NCBI GenBank assembly: GCA_010279815.1
Contig: QEOQ01000640.1
Location: forward strand, 940,319-1,004,318
Reading direction: 5' to 3'
DNA length: 64,000 nucleotides
From: Brachionus plicatilis
Taxonomy: Eukaryota; Rotifera; Eurotatoria; Ploima; Brachionidae
Shown here one piece after another: positions 1 through 9,666 of this stretch (within the stretch, counting starts at the first letter, position 1; each line of letters starts with the position of its first letter). Made by a program: the position numbers and the translations under genes. The notes beneath the pieces are model-generated. The model did no database searches, was not told the origin of the DNA, and worked only from the letters and a program-made list of their open reading frames with translations.

Positions 1-980
1 GAAAAAAAAAAACCAAAACAAGATAAAATAAAAGGGTTTGTGGGTTTTTACTTGACCATATATTTTGTCAAAATAACCATTCAAAATAATAAAAATTGAA
101 ACTAGAATTTACTAATTATTTGAAGGAAAATATAACTTTATTATTTAAGATGTCTTATTGACCAATGTTGGTCGCAGAATAAGTTACCTTTTCAAGCATT
201 TGATCTCATAACCCATAAGCCCAATTAAAAGTCTTTTTAGCAAAGATAAAAAGAAACCGTAAAAACCTATATCATACAGGTTTTTGTGGTTTCTTTATAT
301 CTATTTCTTTTCCACACTGCATTCAAAAAAAAGACAACTTTTATTCTTTTCATCTACTTAAAAATTATTTGGCTAAAAAATCATAAAAGGCAAGGAATTA
401 GTCTGATTCGCAATAAGATGTTATTAAGGTCTTACACAATGTATACTTTTAATCTCTCTGAACCAAAATATATTCTAATTTTTTATAATTATAAAGATTG
501 TTCATTCTTTCATTGACAATATCTATCCATTTTTTTAAATAAAATAATTAGAATAATTGATCAAAGTTTAAATTCCTTCGATTTTATTCCACCAAATTAA
601 TGGAATTAAAAATGTGTTTATAGGCAAAAAGGCTCATTGAGTTATTTGATTCTAGATTTAAAATGATTTTTTTTTAGTTTTAGGCTCTAGTGTTTGAATT
701 AGATTGAAGAAAAAATATTTTTTTTAAGATAATCTATTCTTATGCCGATTCGAGGTTTATATGAAATTATTAATTAATTTAAGCGTTCATAAATATCAAT
801 TTTAAATCGAACAGAATCCTTAAATATGTAAATCTTCAATAATGATGTTCCATTAGCATCTTTTTACTTTTAGAAATGAGTTATAAATAAATAAAATACT
901 TAAATTGAGCCTATTAAATTACATTAATAGGGAATCAATAAATATGGTTTAAATAGAAGATAATCAATGATTTGAACAAA
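1..980. other. Upstream non-coding, AT-rich
   Basis: No supportable gene. The stretch is dominated by A/T runs, with small open frames typical of AT-rich DNA. The only structured sequence is a hairpin at 244-302, listed separately. The 5' UTR and promoter of the secreted-protein gene starting at 981 must lie at the right-hand end, but I see no clear TATA element or splice signal that fixes them. Confidence 0.6.
244..302. repeat. Long perfect-wobble hairpin
   Basis: An inverted repeat of about 25 nt per arm surrounds a short loop near 269-276. The arms read AGATAAAAAGAAACCGTAAA and, in reverse complement, AGATATAAAGAAACCACAAA. At RNA level the two central differences become G-U wobble pairs and one A-A mismatch remains. 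It could be a tiny MITE, a structured RNA or a chance palindrome in low-complexity DNA. No promoter or homologue is visible. Confidence 0.5.
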
Positions 981-1586
981 ATGCTAAAACTTCAATTTTT
1001 GATTATTTTTCTGGTCTTGTACACTTTGAAAAGTGCTGACAGTCGGAATCAAGAACTAAATTGTGTTTTATTCAATGAAAAATATCATGAATATATGTAC
1101 GCAGCAAATTTTTTATTTTCCAAAAATTTCAAGCGTACTATTTACACATTTCCTTTGGGACTATTCTATTCGGCCAAAAATGGACACAATTTTGACTTTA
1201 CCGAAGATGATCGCAAAGGTGTTTGGATAATAGAACCAGTGAGCGGCCGAAAGAATGTTTACTATTTAAAGAATTTGAAATACGAAGAGTATATGTATGC
1301 AGGAGACAAAGTTCCAAAGTTTATATTTTTTGATACTAACATGAGATTCGTCAACACAAAAAAAGATTTTTCTCCATCAGATGAAAAATTTATGTGGAAA
1401 TTTGAGCGGCTTAACAAAATGGGAAGTTATTTTATCTATAATGTTGAATATAACGAACCTTTGTTTGCCGATTTTCATAGAACAAGAGAAAACATTCGTC
1501 GGGATGTTCTCACTTGGTACAAAGATCCCAATGGACTGCAATTTTCATGGAATGTCAAATGTAAAAATGACGCTAAATTAGACTAA
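981..1586 (+). CDS. Secreted three-repeat (beta-trefoil-like) protein
   Basis: Single-exon protein of 201 residues. I start at the ATG at 981, since the open frame reaches only a TTG at 972. Residues 1 to about 21 form a hydrophobic signal peptide. The mature part has three imperfect repeats, each opening with an N-x-x-Y-x-E-Y-M-Y-A type motif (residues 32-41, 98-107 and 154-163) and closing with an aromatic strand around W82, W139 and W190. That threefold spacing suggests a beta-trefoil. Only two cysteines follow the signal peptide (C28 and C194), one at each end, so they could close the domain with a single disulfide. I do not recognise a named family and the function is unknown; a secreted binding or matrix protein is inference. 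It converges with the VWA gene downstream. Confidence 0.75.
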   Translation: MLKLQFLIIFLVLYTLKSADSRNQELNCVLFNEKYHEYMYAANFLFSKNFKRTIYTFPLGLFYSAKNGHNFDFTEDDRKGVWIIEPVSGRKNVYYLKNLKYEEYMYAGDKVPKFIFFDTNMRFVNTKKDFSPSDEKFMWKFERLNKMGSYFIYNVEYNEPLFADFHRTRENIRRDVLTWYKDPNGLQFSWNVKCKNDAKLD

Positions 1587-2585
1587 TATTTTTTCCTAAT
1601 CAGCGAGACTTAGTAAGATATTTACCTGAAAGATATTCGAATATAAGAAAAGATTTTAAATTTACAAAGATTATCGTTAAAGTCGAATCTTTACATAGAT
1701 TCATTCTACTAACCCTTTTTTAAAATTTTATAAATTTAATAAATCTATTTAGAAATGCACTAGCTTTATTTTTGAGTTATGAGAGAGTTATTATTCTATC
1801 AGAACTAGAATACTCGAACTCTAGTTGTTATCTAATAAGTAAGTGTAATTTGTAAAAATAAATTTGATTTTTTATATTAAATTTTCTTCAATTACTTTTT
1901 TAAATTTTGAAAAATTAAAAAAAATATAAAATTAATTAAATCTTAACTTTGTTTTCATTTTTACTTTCTGAGATTCAGTTACACAAATTATATTTTAAAT
2001 AAATAAGAAGAAAAAAATTCAATTCATTATTACATCCCTCTATATAAAATTCGGTAAATAGTAAAATTATACCGTTTTTTTATCACGAAGATTTTACTGA
2101 AAAATTAATTTTATCTAAAATATAGTTATGAAATTTTCGTTGTGACTTAGGGAGCTTTTGTTTAAGATTGTTTTTCCAAATTCGGTAAATACTCGGTAAC
2201 CATAAATAGCTTCTAAACAATTTAAAATGATGAATTAAAATTTTCAAAAAGATATCAAATGATTTATCATGCTAAAGAAAAAAAGTTTTTTTTAGAGAAA
2301 TACGATTTTTTATTAAATATTAAAAATTAATTTTCAAGCGAAATTTTAAAATTTTTAATCTTTAGTCTTAAATTTTTGAAATGAAAGAAAATTCAATATT
2401 AATCAAATAATAATCAATTGAAATACATATTGCTGCAGTAAAATAAGTGTATTTTTTTAGGTAAATCAAAATTTTTTAATATCAAAATTGATTGATTATA
2501 TTAAACAAGCAGCAAACTCAAATTGCCGTTTTAACTCACAAATTTTAATAAAATTTCTTCTTAAAAATTGAAATCTAAATTTTTT
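1587..2585. other. Convergent intergenic spacer
   Basis: About 1 kb between two tail-to-tail genes. It is very AT-rich with an AATAAA-like motif near 1738 that could serve the upstream gene. No coding segment, RNA gene or convincing repeat is visible. Confidence 0.6.
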
Positions 2586-3461
2586 TTACATCAGGGAGCA
2601 TTTTTTTCCTGTTTGAGGATTAACATTTGATTTTGTGAAACTTTCATTCAAATAGTCTGTTTTTTTAACAATACTACCCATCATAGACTTGACCACATAA
2701 TCACCAAATGAGAAATTGAAATTTTGTCCTTGAATTTTTAAGATTTTTAATCGTTCATTTCTAAAATCATCAATCACATCCAATCTTTGTATTGATCTAT
2801 CCATACTATTCAAATAACAAACATTTTCTTTTTCATCAGTACAAGAAACAATTCTAGTATGAATATTTGAATTCAAATTTTTTAAAATTTTTTCAAAATT
2901 TTTTATATCTATTCGACCTTTGTTATCAGTAGGTTCCCCGTCAGTAACTATAATAATAAGCAATTTTCTTTCTCTGAGCTCAGCTTGATTATTATCGGCC
3001 AAAACTTTTAGCAACACTCCCGATAGTGGCGTGAAACCAGCTGGTCTATTTTTGAAAGAAGATAAGAGTTGATCTGCTGATGATATATTTCGAGCCATAG
3101 GTCGATTTAAAAAGTAGATATCTGTCCCATTTTGGTTGAACATGTTTGCGATTTCTATAGATATTTTGGAAAAATATTGTAGCTCATCCCATCTAGTTGC
3201 TTTTAGTAATCCAGTATTCAATGGTGAATCAGATAGGGTGGCATTCATTGATCCGGAATCGTCAAAAATGAAAACTATTTTAAATGATTCCAATAGTTGG
3301 AGCTTGCTGGAAAAAACGTGATGAATTTCATAGCGATTTGAAATATCTCGTAACAAATCCGGAGTGTATTTTTGCATTTTTTGGTTATTTATTTCGCTAT
3401 ATGGTGGTGGCGGAACATCAGGTATCTCAGGTTTACAATTGTCGAAAAATTGGTCTAGCAT
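2586..3461 (-). CDS. VWA-domain protein with CaaX box
   Basis: Single-exon protein of 291 residues beginning at a clear ATG. A von Willebrand factor A domain occupies roughly residues 60-260. The metal-ion-dependent adhesion site is complete: D67-x-S69-x-S71 in FDDSGSM, T144 in FTPLSG and D174 in VTDGEP. The N-terminus is proline-rich and ends in PPPY (18-21), a classical WW-domain ligand of the type bound by NEDD4 ligases. The last four residues are CSLM, a plausible farnesylation (CaaX) signal, preceded by lysines. There is no signal peptide or membrane segment, so I infer a cytoplasmic, lipid-anchored, copine-like or ubiquitin-pathway VWA protein rather than an extracellular one. No recognised orthologue. 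Confidence 0.85.
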   Translation of the reverse strand: MLDQFFDNCKPEIPDVPPPPYSEINNQKMQKYTPDLLRDISNRYEIHHVFSSKLQLLESFKIVFIFDDSGSMNATLSDSPLNTGLLKATRWDELQYFSKISIEIANMFNQNGTDIYFLNRPMARNISSADQLLSSFKNRPAGFTPLSGVLLKVLADNNQAELRERKLLIIIVTDGEPTDNKGRIDIKNFEKILKNLNSNIHTRIVSCTDEKENVCYLNSMDRSIQRLDVIDDFRNERLKILKIQGQNFNFSFGDYVVKSMMGSIVKKTDYLNESFTKSNVNPQTGKKCSLM

Positions 3462-3952
3462 TATGGATAAATTTTATTTAAAATATTTTCTAGGAGTGCC
3501 TTGCTTTATATTTAATTTTTCTCCTTTATTGCGCCAATGCTTAATTTTTTCCTGCATATTTGATTGTATTAAAAAAAATTTTTCATTAAAAATTCCAAAT
3601 TTCGAATGCTTTTAGCATCAAATCAATGTTTAAATTCACTTAATTAAGGAGTTGTTAAATGATAATTGAAAACACAAATTACAATTTGTTTTAAAAGACG
3701 AAAAAATAAATTTATAGATAAAAAAAAATAATTGAGTCTAAAATTATTATTCATATATTGTATTGAATATATTTCTGCGAAACAATATCTTTTTCAATGA
3801 TGCTTTGAGCTTACGTCAATTTATTAGTTTACGTCATTTTCCAGGTAAATAGGACTTTTCTTTTAAAAAAATTTTAATTAAATTTTGGAATTGAAAAGAA
3901 ACTTGTATTCAAATTAAAAAAATGTTAGTTTTTTAAAAATAATTATATGTGA
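3462..3952. other. Intergenic spacer
   Basis: Short AT-rich spacer upstream of the VWA gene, running into the old LINE relic. It must hold the minus-strand promoter of the VWA gene, but no element can be named. Confidence 0.5.
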
Positions 3953-5600
3953 GTGAATGAAGTTCTAAGAGCCTTTAATTTAAATACGACTAGCGTTAAG
4001 AACTACAGACGTATCAAGAAGATAAATAGATTCACAGAAAACCAGTCAGACAGAATATTAGACATGGTTGTTGTAGAGTTAAAATCTGAAAAGGCAAAGG
4101 TGACTGCCCCCAGGCAAAAAATCTTAGAGATAGGACCCTAAGTCATGTTTACGGCATTCAACCCTTAGGTCATGATGTATAGACAATGAAAATATTTAAA
4201 AATAAAAATCCTTTCTGTACTTTTTGTACTTTTTATACTTTTTCTAATTATTTTATTTGGCCCTGGTCCTTTTTGTACTTTCTGTACTTTTTGCACTTTT
4301 TCATATTAAAAATAAAGATTAAAAAAAAATAAAAATTTAATTATTAATTTTATTTAACTAAAATTTATCTTATCTTTAACATACCCGAATCACTAAACCA
4401 GGACTCCGCCCCGGACCCTGTTAAATTTTTTATTATGGTAATTAAAATACTGATTAAGTACAAAAAGTACAGAAAGTACAAAAAGTAACAGGGCCAAATA
4501 AAATAATTAGAAAATTACAAAAAGCACAAAAAGTAGCAGGGCCAATTAAAATAATTGGAAAAAGTACAAAAAGTACAAAAAGTACAAAAAGTACAAAAAG
4601 TACAAAAAGTGCAGAAAGGAAAACGCTTTTTTAAATATTTAAATCTCATAGTCTATCCATGTTAGGTCATCCAAAAGTTGATAAGAAGTATTACCGGGAA
4701 ATTCGATGGAACGAACTCCAGGAGATATACTTTGAATTCTAAAAGCATTGCGATGGCAAACCGCTAGCTCAATTCAGGTACTCTTCTCAACTCTTTTTTT
4801 ACACCAACGCAACCTCCCTTGTTAACAAATGGAATGACTTTAAATTGGTCATAAATTTCCATAATTTTCCCCTTGTAATTTTGATCACAAAAACCTGGTT
4901 CAATGCACAAATCATTTGGAAAATGGACAACTTTAAGCTTTATTGAAAAAGGCCAAATGCTGTCAGAAACGATGGAGTCGCAATTTACGTGTGCAGCAAT
5001 GTGGATAGCTTGGATGTTACTGAACCAGAAGTTAGCAAGTGTGGTAGAGCATTAAGACTTTTAAAGTTCTAAAGCCAACTTTCAACAAAAAAATCTTAGA
5101 TCTCGTAATTACTAACGATCCCTCTAGAGTTTTCATATTCTATAGACCACCTCTTGGCACAAAATATATGGACTGTTTCCACGAGACTCTTACTTGGAGT
5201 TATGAGCTGCGTTCTCTGTTCCGTGCAAAATTAGATACAAATCCACGCCAGATTTTTTCACTGGGTAACTACGAGTTATTGGGTGAACATTTTCTCGATT
5301 GTGCCAAGTTGCTTGTTAGTGATGTCGACGCTACTACTGGTCAAAACATACATCATTGCCGCCTGTTTTGGCATTTCAAACCGAGTTTTTAGATCGCAAA
5401 AGCGCCAAAATCATAAGTGGTTTAATACAAACATAAAGCTGCTTCCTAAGAGGAAATATAAACTTGATTGCTAAATTAGATCAGCCCCAAAAAACTTAGA
5501 ACTAAGACTGCTATATTCTTTGGCATGAAAGCAAGTCAAGACCCCACTCAGAATTTCAATATATAATTTCGAAGTATCGATGGTCTAACATCGAACATCT
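3953..5600 (+). mobile_element. Old, degenerate CR1-like LINE fragment
   Basis: Relic of the same LINE family as the copy at 13.5-16.9 kb, but on the opposite strand and AT-drifted. 3953-4164 carries the end of ORF1 (RRIKK... then YGIQPL). After the inserted MITE the frame resumes at 4671 (KVDKKYYREIRWNELQEIY), matching the younger copy's KAGKKFYWGIRSNELREIY. 4795-5035 is the start of the endonuclease (TNATSLVNKWNDF, ITKTWFNA, GVAIYV). 5085-5595 resumes at KILDLVITNDPSRV and continues through SYELR and NYELL. The middle of the endonuclease, including the GDFN motif, is deleted, and the frame has stops and shifts. Entirely non-functional. Confidence 0.85.
4174..4661. mobile_element. Fold-back MITE, family 1, copy A (9-bp TSD)
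   Basis: 488-bp non-coding element with long imperfect terminal inverted repeats. The left end GATGTATAGACAATGA matches the reverse complement of the right end (CATGGATAGACTATGA). Both arms are filled with GTACAAAAA-type 9-mers, most expanded at about 4559-4617. It is flanked by the direct repeat TTAGGTCAT (4165-4173 and 4662-4670). It sits inside the old LINE: removing it with one TSD copy restores the LINE reading frame. A 9-bp TSD suits Mutator-like transposases (established knowledge); no transposase is encoded here. Confidence 0.85.
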
Positions 5601-5836
5601 AATTTTAGTATTTATCAAACCAAAATAATCACTTTTTTAACACTAGAAGAACCCACGAGTCAAAATGACTCTTTTTCGATTTTTGGCCGCTAAAAGCCGA
5701 GTCAATTTTTGTTATTTGACCATAATATCTTTTTAGTATACAAATAAGAATAATTTTCTAAATTAACTAAATTCAAATTCAAAAAAATTTTTCTTTGTGC
5801 CAAATCAAGTGTATACTTTACAAGAAGTACTGGAAT

Positions 5837-6993
5837 TTGTCACGACTAAGGACTATAGTCCATTAATTTTTTTCCAGGTAAAACTCACGGCCAGGTTAAT
5901 TTATTTATTTTTTAAATAAAATTTTTTTTTTTATTAATGAAAAATGGTGGCTGACCGGTGGGCGAACCGCGGGTCAGCTGTTTTTATTCAAAAATAAAAA
6001 ATCTACGGACAGGTAAATAAATCCACGGCCTATTAGAAAAATTAACGGACTGTGAATAAAAATAGAGGGACTAATTAATTAAAAGTTAAAAAAAAATATT
6101 TATTCGAAGCTAATTAATTGTTTTAAGTAATTAGAAAAGCTAATTTCGATCCCAGCTAAATTATATTAAATTTCTTTAATAGTATTTTATCATTTGAAAT
6201 ATCTTCCTTATTCGATGTAACTTTTGGCTTTCTACCGCGTTTTTTCGGAGAAGATTTACCGATCATTTTAAAAACATTTGGATAGGAAATCAAGTCGTTG
6301 GCTGAAAGCTTAATGAGAGTGATGGATGTTTTGGCATGATCTGCATCGCTTTTTTGCATGTTACTCATCTTTGAAACTATCATATAACGCTGTTCTGTAT
6401 ACCTCTCAAATGTCTTATGGCGTAACTCATAAAAACTAGCAAGTGTATGAATTAAATGGCGCTTAGTGTTTATCCAAGTTACGAATTTCCATGAAATCTT
6501 TATCTTTTGTTTCAGAAATATTTTTAATTAAGGTTTCCATCTCATTCTCAAAGTCCCAATAATTACTATAATCCTTGTCAAAAGGACTCACGAGAAATTT
6601 GCGGCAAAATAAAATTCACCGACTGTATTTTTATTTGACGGCCAATTAATTATATTAATTAATATTTGTCTTCTTTCTTTTCTTCTGTCTTTCTTTTTCT
6701 TTTTTAAAAAAAGAAAAAAATTTATTTTTAATTAAAAATTTTTAATTAAAATATGTTTGTTTGTTTTTATTATTGTTTTATTATTATTTTTTTTTTACTG
6801 GGCAGAAGGAGCTTCACTTCGAATGTGCAGTATGCGATCTTTTCGAATGTTAGCTCGAAGCCTTTTTAAATTAATTTTTAAATAAAAATAACTATTAAAA
6901 AAAAATTATAATTGGCGGACAAAAAATAAATCAACGTGACCGTGAGTTTTACCTGGAAAAAAATTAGTGGATTATAATCCGTAGATGTGACAA
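5837..6993. mobile_element. TIR element nested in piggyBac-like cluster
   Basis: Terminal inverted repeats of about 70 bp (5837-5909 and 6921-6993) share TTGTCAC then a near-identical stretch including TTTTTTTCCAGGTAAAACTC and CACGG. The interior has GC-richer patches, among them an 8-bp stem GCTGACC.../GGGTCAGC near 5950, and a minus-strand fragment with an R3H-like motif. A possible TSD (GAAGTAC on both sides) is weak because the right copy also fits the piggyBac end sequence. Superfamily not assigned. Confidence 0.65.
6156..6480 (-). pseudogene. R3H-domain fragment with AT-hook-like tail
   Basis: Open minus-strand frame inside the nested TIR element. Reading right to left it gives RHLIHTLASFYELRHK, then RYMIVSK and a basic KKRGRKPKV patch near the C-terminus. 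R-x3-H followed by LA-x-FY-x-L is the signature of R3H nucleic-acid-binding domains as in NF-X1 relatives, and RGRKPK resembles an AT-hook. Upstream (6481-6600) another frame encodes plausible protein (KFLVSPFDKDYSNYWDF), but a frameshift separates the two. I read it as a captured and decayed gene fragment or a piece of the element's own protein; expression is unproven. Confidence 0.45.
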
Positions 6994-7229
6994 GTCCCGA
7001 AGTACCAACGGGTCAAAATGACTGTTTTTTGATTTTTGGCCGCTAAAATCCAAGTAAACATTTTTTAGCATGATTTTTTTTTCAGCATAAAAATAAAAAT
7101 AAATTTCTAAATTAACTAGATTCAAATAAAAAAAAATTTGTTCTAATTCGTTTATGTGGTAATTATAAAGCGACACATTTTTGTTCAAAATGTAAAAAAG
7201 CAGTGTGTGGATATTGGACAAAAGAAATA

Positions 7230-7500
7230 GAGAGTTTTTGTAAAAAGTCCAAACCGGACTTTTTTTATTTTTTCAAAAGCCCGACCAAAGACTTAAATTT
7301 TTTTTTTCCAAAGTGCAAGTTCAGGCTTCAAAATTTTGAATACTAAAGAAGAAATTTATGCTAAAATTGTAACAAAATTCTGATGGCAAATCGATTGCAT
7401 TATACAACCCAAAAGTATATAAATTTTTTGATATGAAGCCTGATCTAGCAAATTTAAATCCTGGACTTGGACTTTTTTTGGGACTTTTAAAAAACTCTGA
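7230..7500. mobile_element. MITE family 2, copy A
   Basis: About 270 bp with inverted ends: GAGTTTTTGTAAAAAGTCC at left against GAGTTTTTTAAAAGTCCC in reverse complement at right, plus inner AAGTCCAAGTCC-type repeats. The interior (for example GGCAAATCGATTGCATTATA and ATAAATTTTTTGATATGAAG) is shared with the copy at 59.8-60.05 kb. It interrupts the right end of the piggyBac-like element. It has no coding capacity. Confidence 0.7.
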
Positions 7501-7572
7501 TTTTCATAACGAGTCAAAATGACTCGTTTTAGTGCTTCTAGTAGTTTTAAATTTTGGTGCTTCTAGTGTTAA

Positions 7573-7920
7573 AAAAGGAAAGGATGCTGATCCTGATATG
7601 AAAGGAATTAGAAAGAGATTTCAATTTTTCTAAATTAATGAAGATAATTTTTTTTTCATTATATAATTAAGAATATTTAAATACTTTAATAATTTCTTTA
7701 ATTGATCGAGTTTTAAATAATTTTAAAGTCTATCTTCTAAATCTAATTTTTAAGTTCTTGAGATGATATGTTAAAGACATCTTTATGAATTTAGTGACTA
7801 TATGAAAGCAAAAAAACTAAAAAAAATTCGAATAATTTTATGCAAAATTTTTCGAAAAAATTTTCATTTTAAAAAATTGAAATTTAAAAAAAATCAAAAA
7901 GCAAAATCAAAAAATTTAAA
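7573..7920. other. Promoter-side spacer
   Basis: AT-rich spacer between the transposon cluster and the ATG at 7921. The last 60 nt are A/T only apart from scattered G/C. No defined promoter element. Confidence 0.4.
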
Positions 7921-8907
7921 ATGACAAACTCTTCGACAGACCAGTTGGGCACTTCAAACGAGAACATTGGTGATTCTATTAATGACCAGAATGAACTGAG
8001 AAAATATGCTTTGGTTAAATGGCTAGAAAACTCTCAATTTGATGTCAATAATGAGTGGTATGGCCGTTTGACATCAGTACCTCATTCCAATATCATTGAC
8101 TTAGACATAGATGAGCTAAAGGTTGGGATGGAAATAAGTGTTTTTCGAAATTGTGGAGAAATCTGGCGCGCTCAGGTCATCATACCGAAGACATCTTCAA
8201 CAAATATGGATGTTCCTACCAATACGCCTAGACTAACCAAAGTAAAATCAAAAACACACTCACAAATCAATGAAAAATTCAATGACCACATTGAAGTTTT
8301 GGACCACAGTCCAAGCAGCTTTTTAAATGACTTTGACGACCGTACACCTTCGACTCCTCTTCTTAATCCTACTCTGATGCTGCTTACTACACCAAATAGC
8401 ACCACCTCACCGGGTCTCGAACTAAACAACACTACAAACAAACTAAACAAAGAACTTCAGTATTTGCAGAAAGCAATTAATGATGCTGGTTTGACAGACT
8501 TTTATCAGACAAGTTCTCAAAATAATGATCCATTGGCGAGTTTAACAAGTCAATCTCCACTGATTTCCTCAAACTGTTTCAAGACCAATTACAATTACAT
8601 GACCTCAAATGGTACATGTGTTGAGAATGTCCTTAAGATTCAAAATGAACTCTTGGAGCAACAGAAAGAACTTAGAAATATTGAAATGGAAACATTGGAA
8701 CAATTGAAGCTTCTTCAGTATAATTTAAACCGCTTGGCAAAAAAATTTGATTCGTTTGAGGCAGTCATTTTAAACAATAATTCGAATATTACCAATGGTT
8801 TGATAAATTCTAACTTTATAAACACAAATAATAATCTTAAAACGACCAAGACGAATCTAAACAATAAATTAAATTGTCCGATTCAACAAATTAAAGTGGT
8901 CAAATAG
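7921..8907 (+). CDS. Uncharacterised protein with C-terminal coiled coil
   Basis: Single-exon protein of 328 residues with no signal peptide or membrane segment. Residues 27-90 (ALVKWLEN..., VGMEISVF, GEIWRAQVI) look like a small folded module with a tudor/SH3-like strand pattern. Residues 95-230 are low complexity, rich in Ser, Thr, Asn and Pro, and probably disordered. Residues about 235-282 form a coiled coil (IQNELLEQQKELRNIEMETL). The end is Asn-rich. The layout is that of a nuclear adaptor, but I recognise no family, so function is unknown. Coding is supported by length and by composition richer in G/C than the flanks. Confidence 0.75.
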   Translation: MTNSSTDQLGTSNENIGDSINDQNELRKYALVKWLENSQFDVNNEWYGRLTSVPHSNIIDLDIDELKVGMEISVFRNCGEIWRAQVIIPKTSSTNMDVPTNTPRLTKVKSKTHSQINEKFNDHIEVLDHSPSSFLNDFDDRTPSTPLLNPTLMLLTTPNSTTSPGLELNNTTNKLNKELQYLQKAINDAGLTDFYQTSSQNNDPLASLTSQSPLISSNCFKTNYNYMTSNGTCVENVLKIQNELLEQQKELRNIEMETLEQLKLLQYNLNRLAKKFDSFEAVILNNNSNITNGLINSNFINTNNNLKTTKTNLNNKLNCPIQQIKVVK

Positions 8908-9657
8908 AGAATTTTTTTTTTGTTTTCATATTATTTATTACAATATATAATGTACTAAAAATATTTGGTAGAGACTAATATAAATCATGTTTGCAAGTTT
9001 TTTCCCATTTAAAATGTAAAAATCCAGACTTATTTGTTCTAATTGGTGATTATTTTTTATGTTGACGATGTAAATTCTAAAAACTTGATTATTAAAATAA
9101 AATTTTCCATTAATCTTTTTTTATTTGAATCTTAAGCCCAGATCAAATTACTAAATGATTGATTGAGCGAATCGTGCTTTTAAAATTCTTGTAACTTTAT
9201 TTATCAAAAATTCTGAATGTCTTAAAAAAATTAGTTTGTGTCAAGTTTTTTATTGTATTTAATTAAACTTATTCAAAATTGATAAAGTTTTAATTATGGC
9301 TGGAGATTCGAAAAAAAATATAAAAGAATAAAATTTTTTTGATAATGATTTCCATAAAGAATTAATTTTTTCTGGAAAAAAATCCTGAAGGCATTTAAAA
9401 TTAATAAATATTGATATTTTATCATATATGATATACATTTAAGATTTAATTTGTGGAAAAAAAAATTTCTAGAGTATTCGGCAATTTATTTAAAATTATG
9501 GTGATTTAAAATTCTAAAAATTATTCAAGGGTCAAAAAATCATTAATTTAAGGACTGAATTAACTTTAATAGATAAAAATACAAAAAAATACCTAGGCTA
9601 TTCTCGTCATGTATTCATTAGATTTTCAAAATTAGTAGAAAAAATTATTTATAGACT
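8908..9657. other. Intergenic spacer
   Basis: AT-rich, downstream of the coiled-coil gene. An AATAAA-type signal occurs near 9095. Nothing else is supportable. Confidence 0.5.
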
Positions 9658-9666
9658 GGTTCCTCT

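Larger units (their letters stand above)
5641..7568 (+). mobile_element. piggyBac-like element cluster, nested
   Basis: Both outer ends carry TTAA (5637-5640 and 7569-7572) followed by inverted CACTAGAAG termini, and a palindromic subterminal GAGTCAAAATGACTC occurs at 5657 and 7511. TTAA target duplication is diagnostic of piggyBac elements. A cysteine-rich fragment encoded at about 7148-7219 (RLCGNY, FCSKCKKAVCGYW) resembles the C-terminal zinc-binding tail of piggyBac transposases. A second left-end copy starts near 6993, so the cluster is either two partial copies or an internal duplication. It holds a foreign TIR element (5837-6993) and a family-2 MITE (about 7230-7500). No intact transposase remains. 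Confidence 0.65.

Noticed and set aside
972..980. Earlier start at 972 for the secreted protein
   Set aside because: That codon is TTG; the first ATG in frame is at 981 and gives a good signal peptide.
5821..7000. GAAGTAC as a firm target duplication of the nested TIR element
   Set aside because: The right-hand copy also fits the piggyBac end sequence, so the match may be coincidence.
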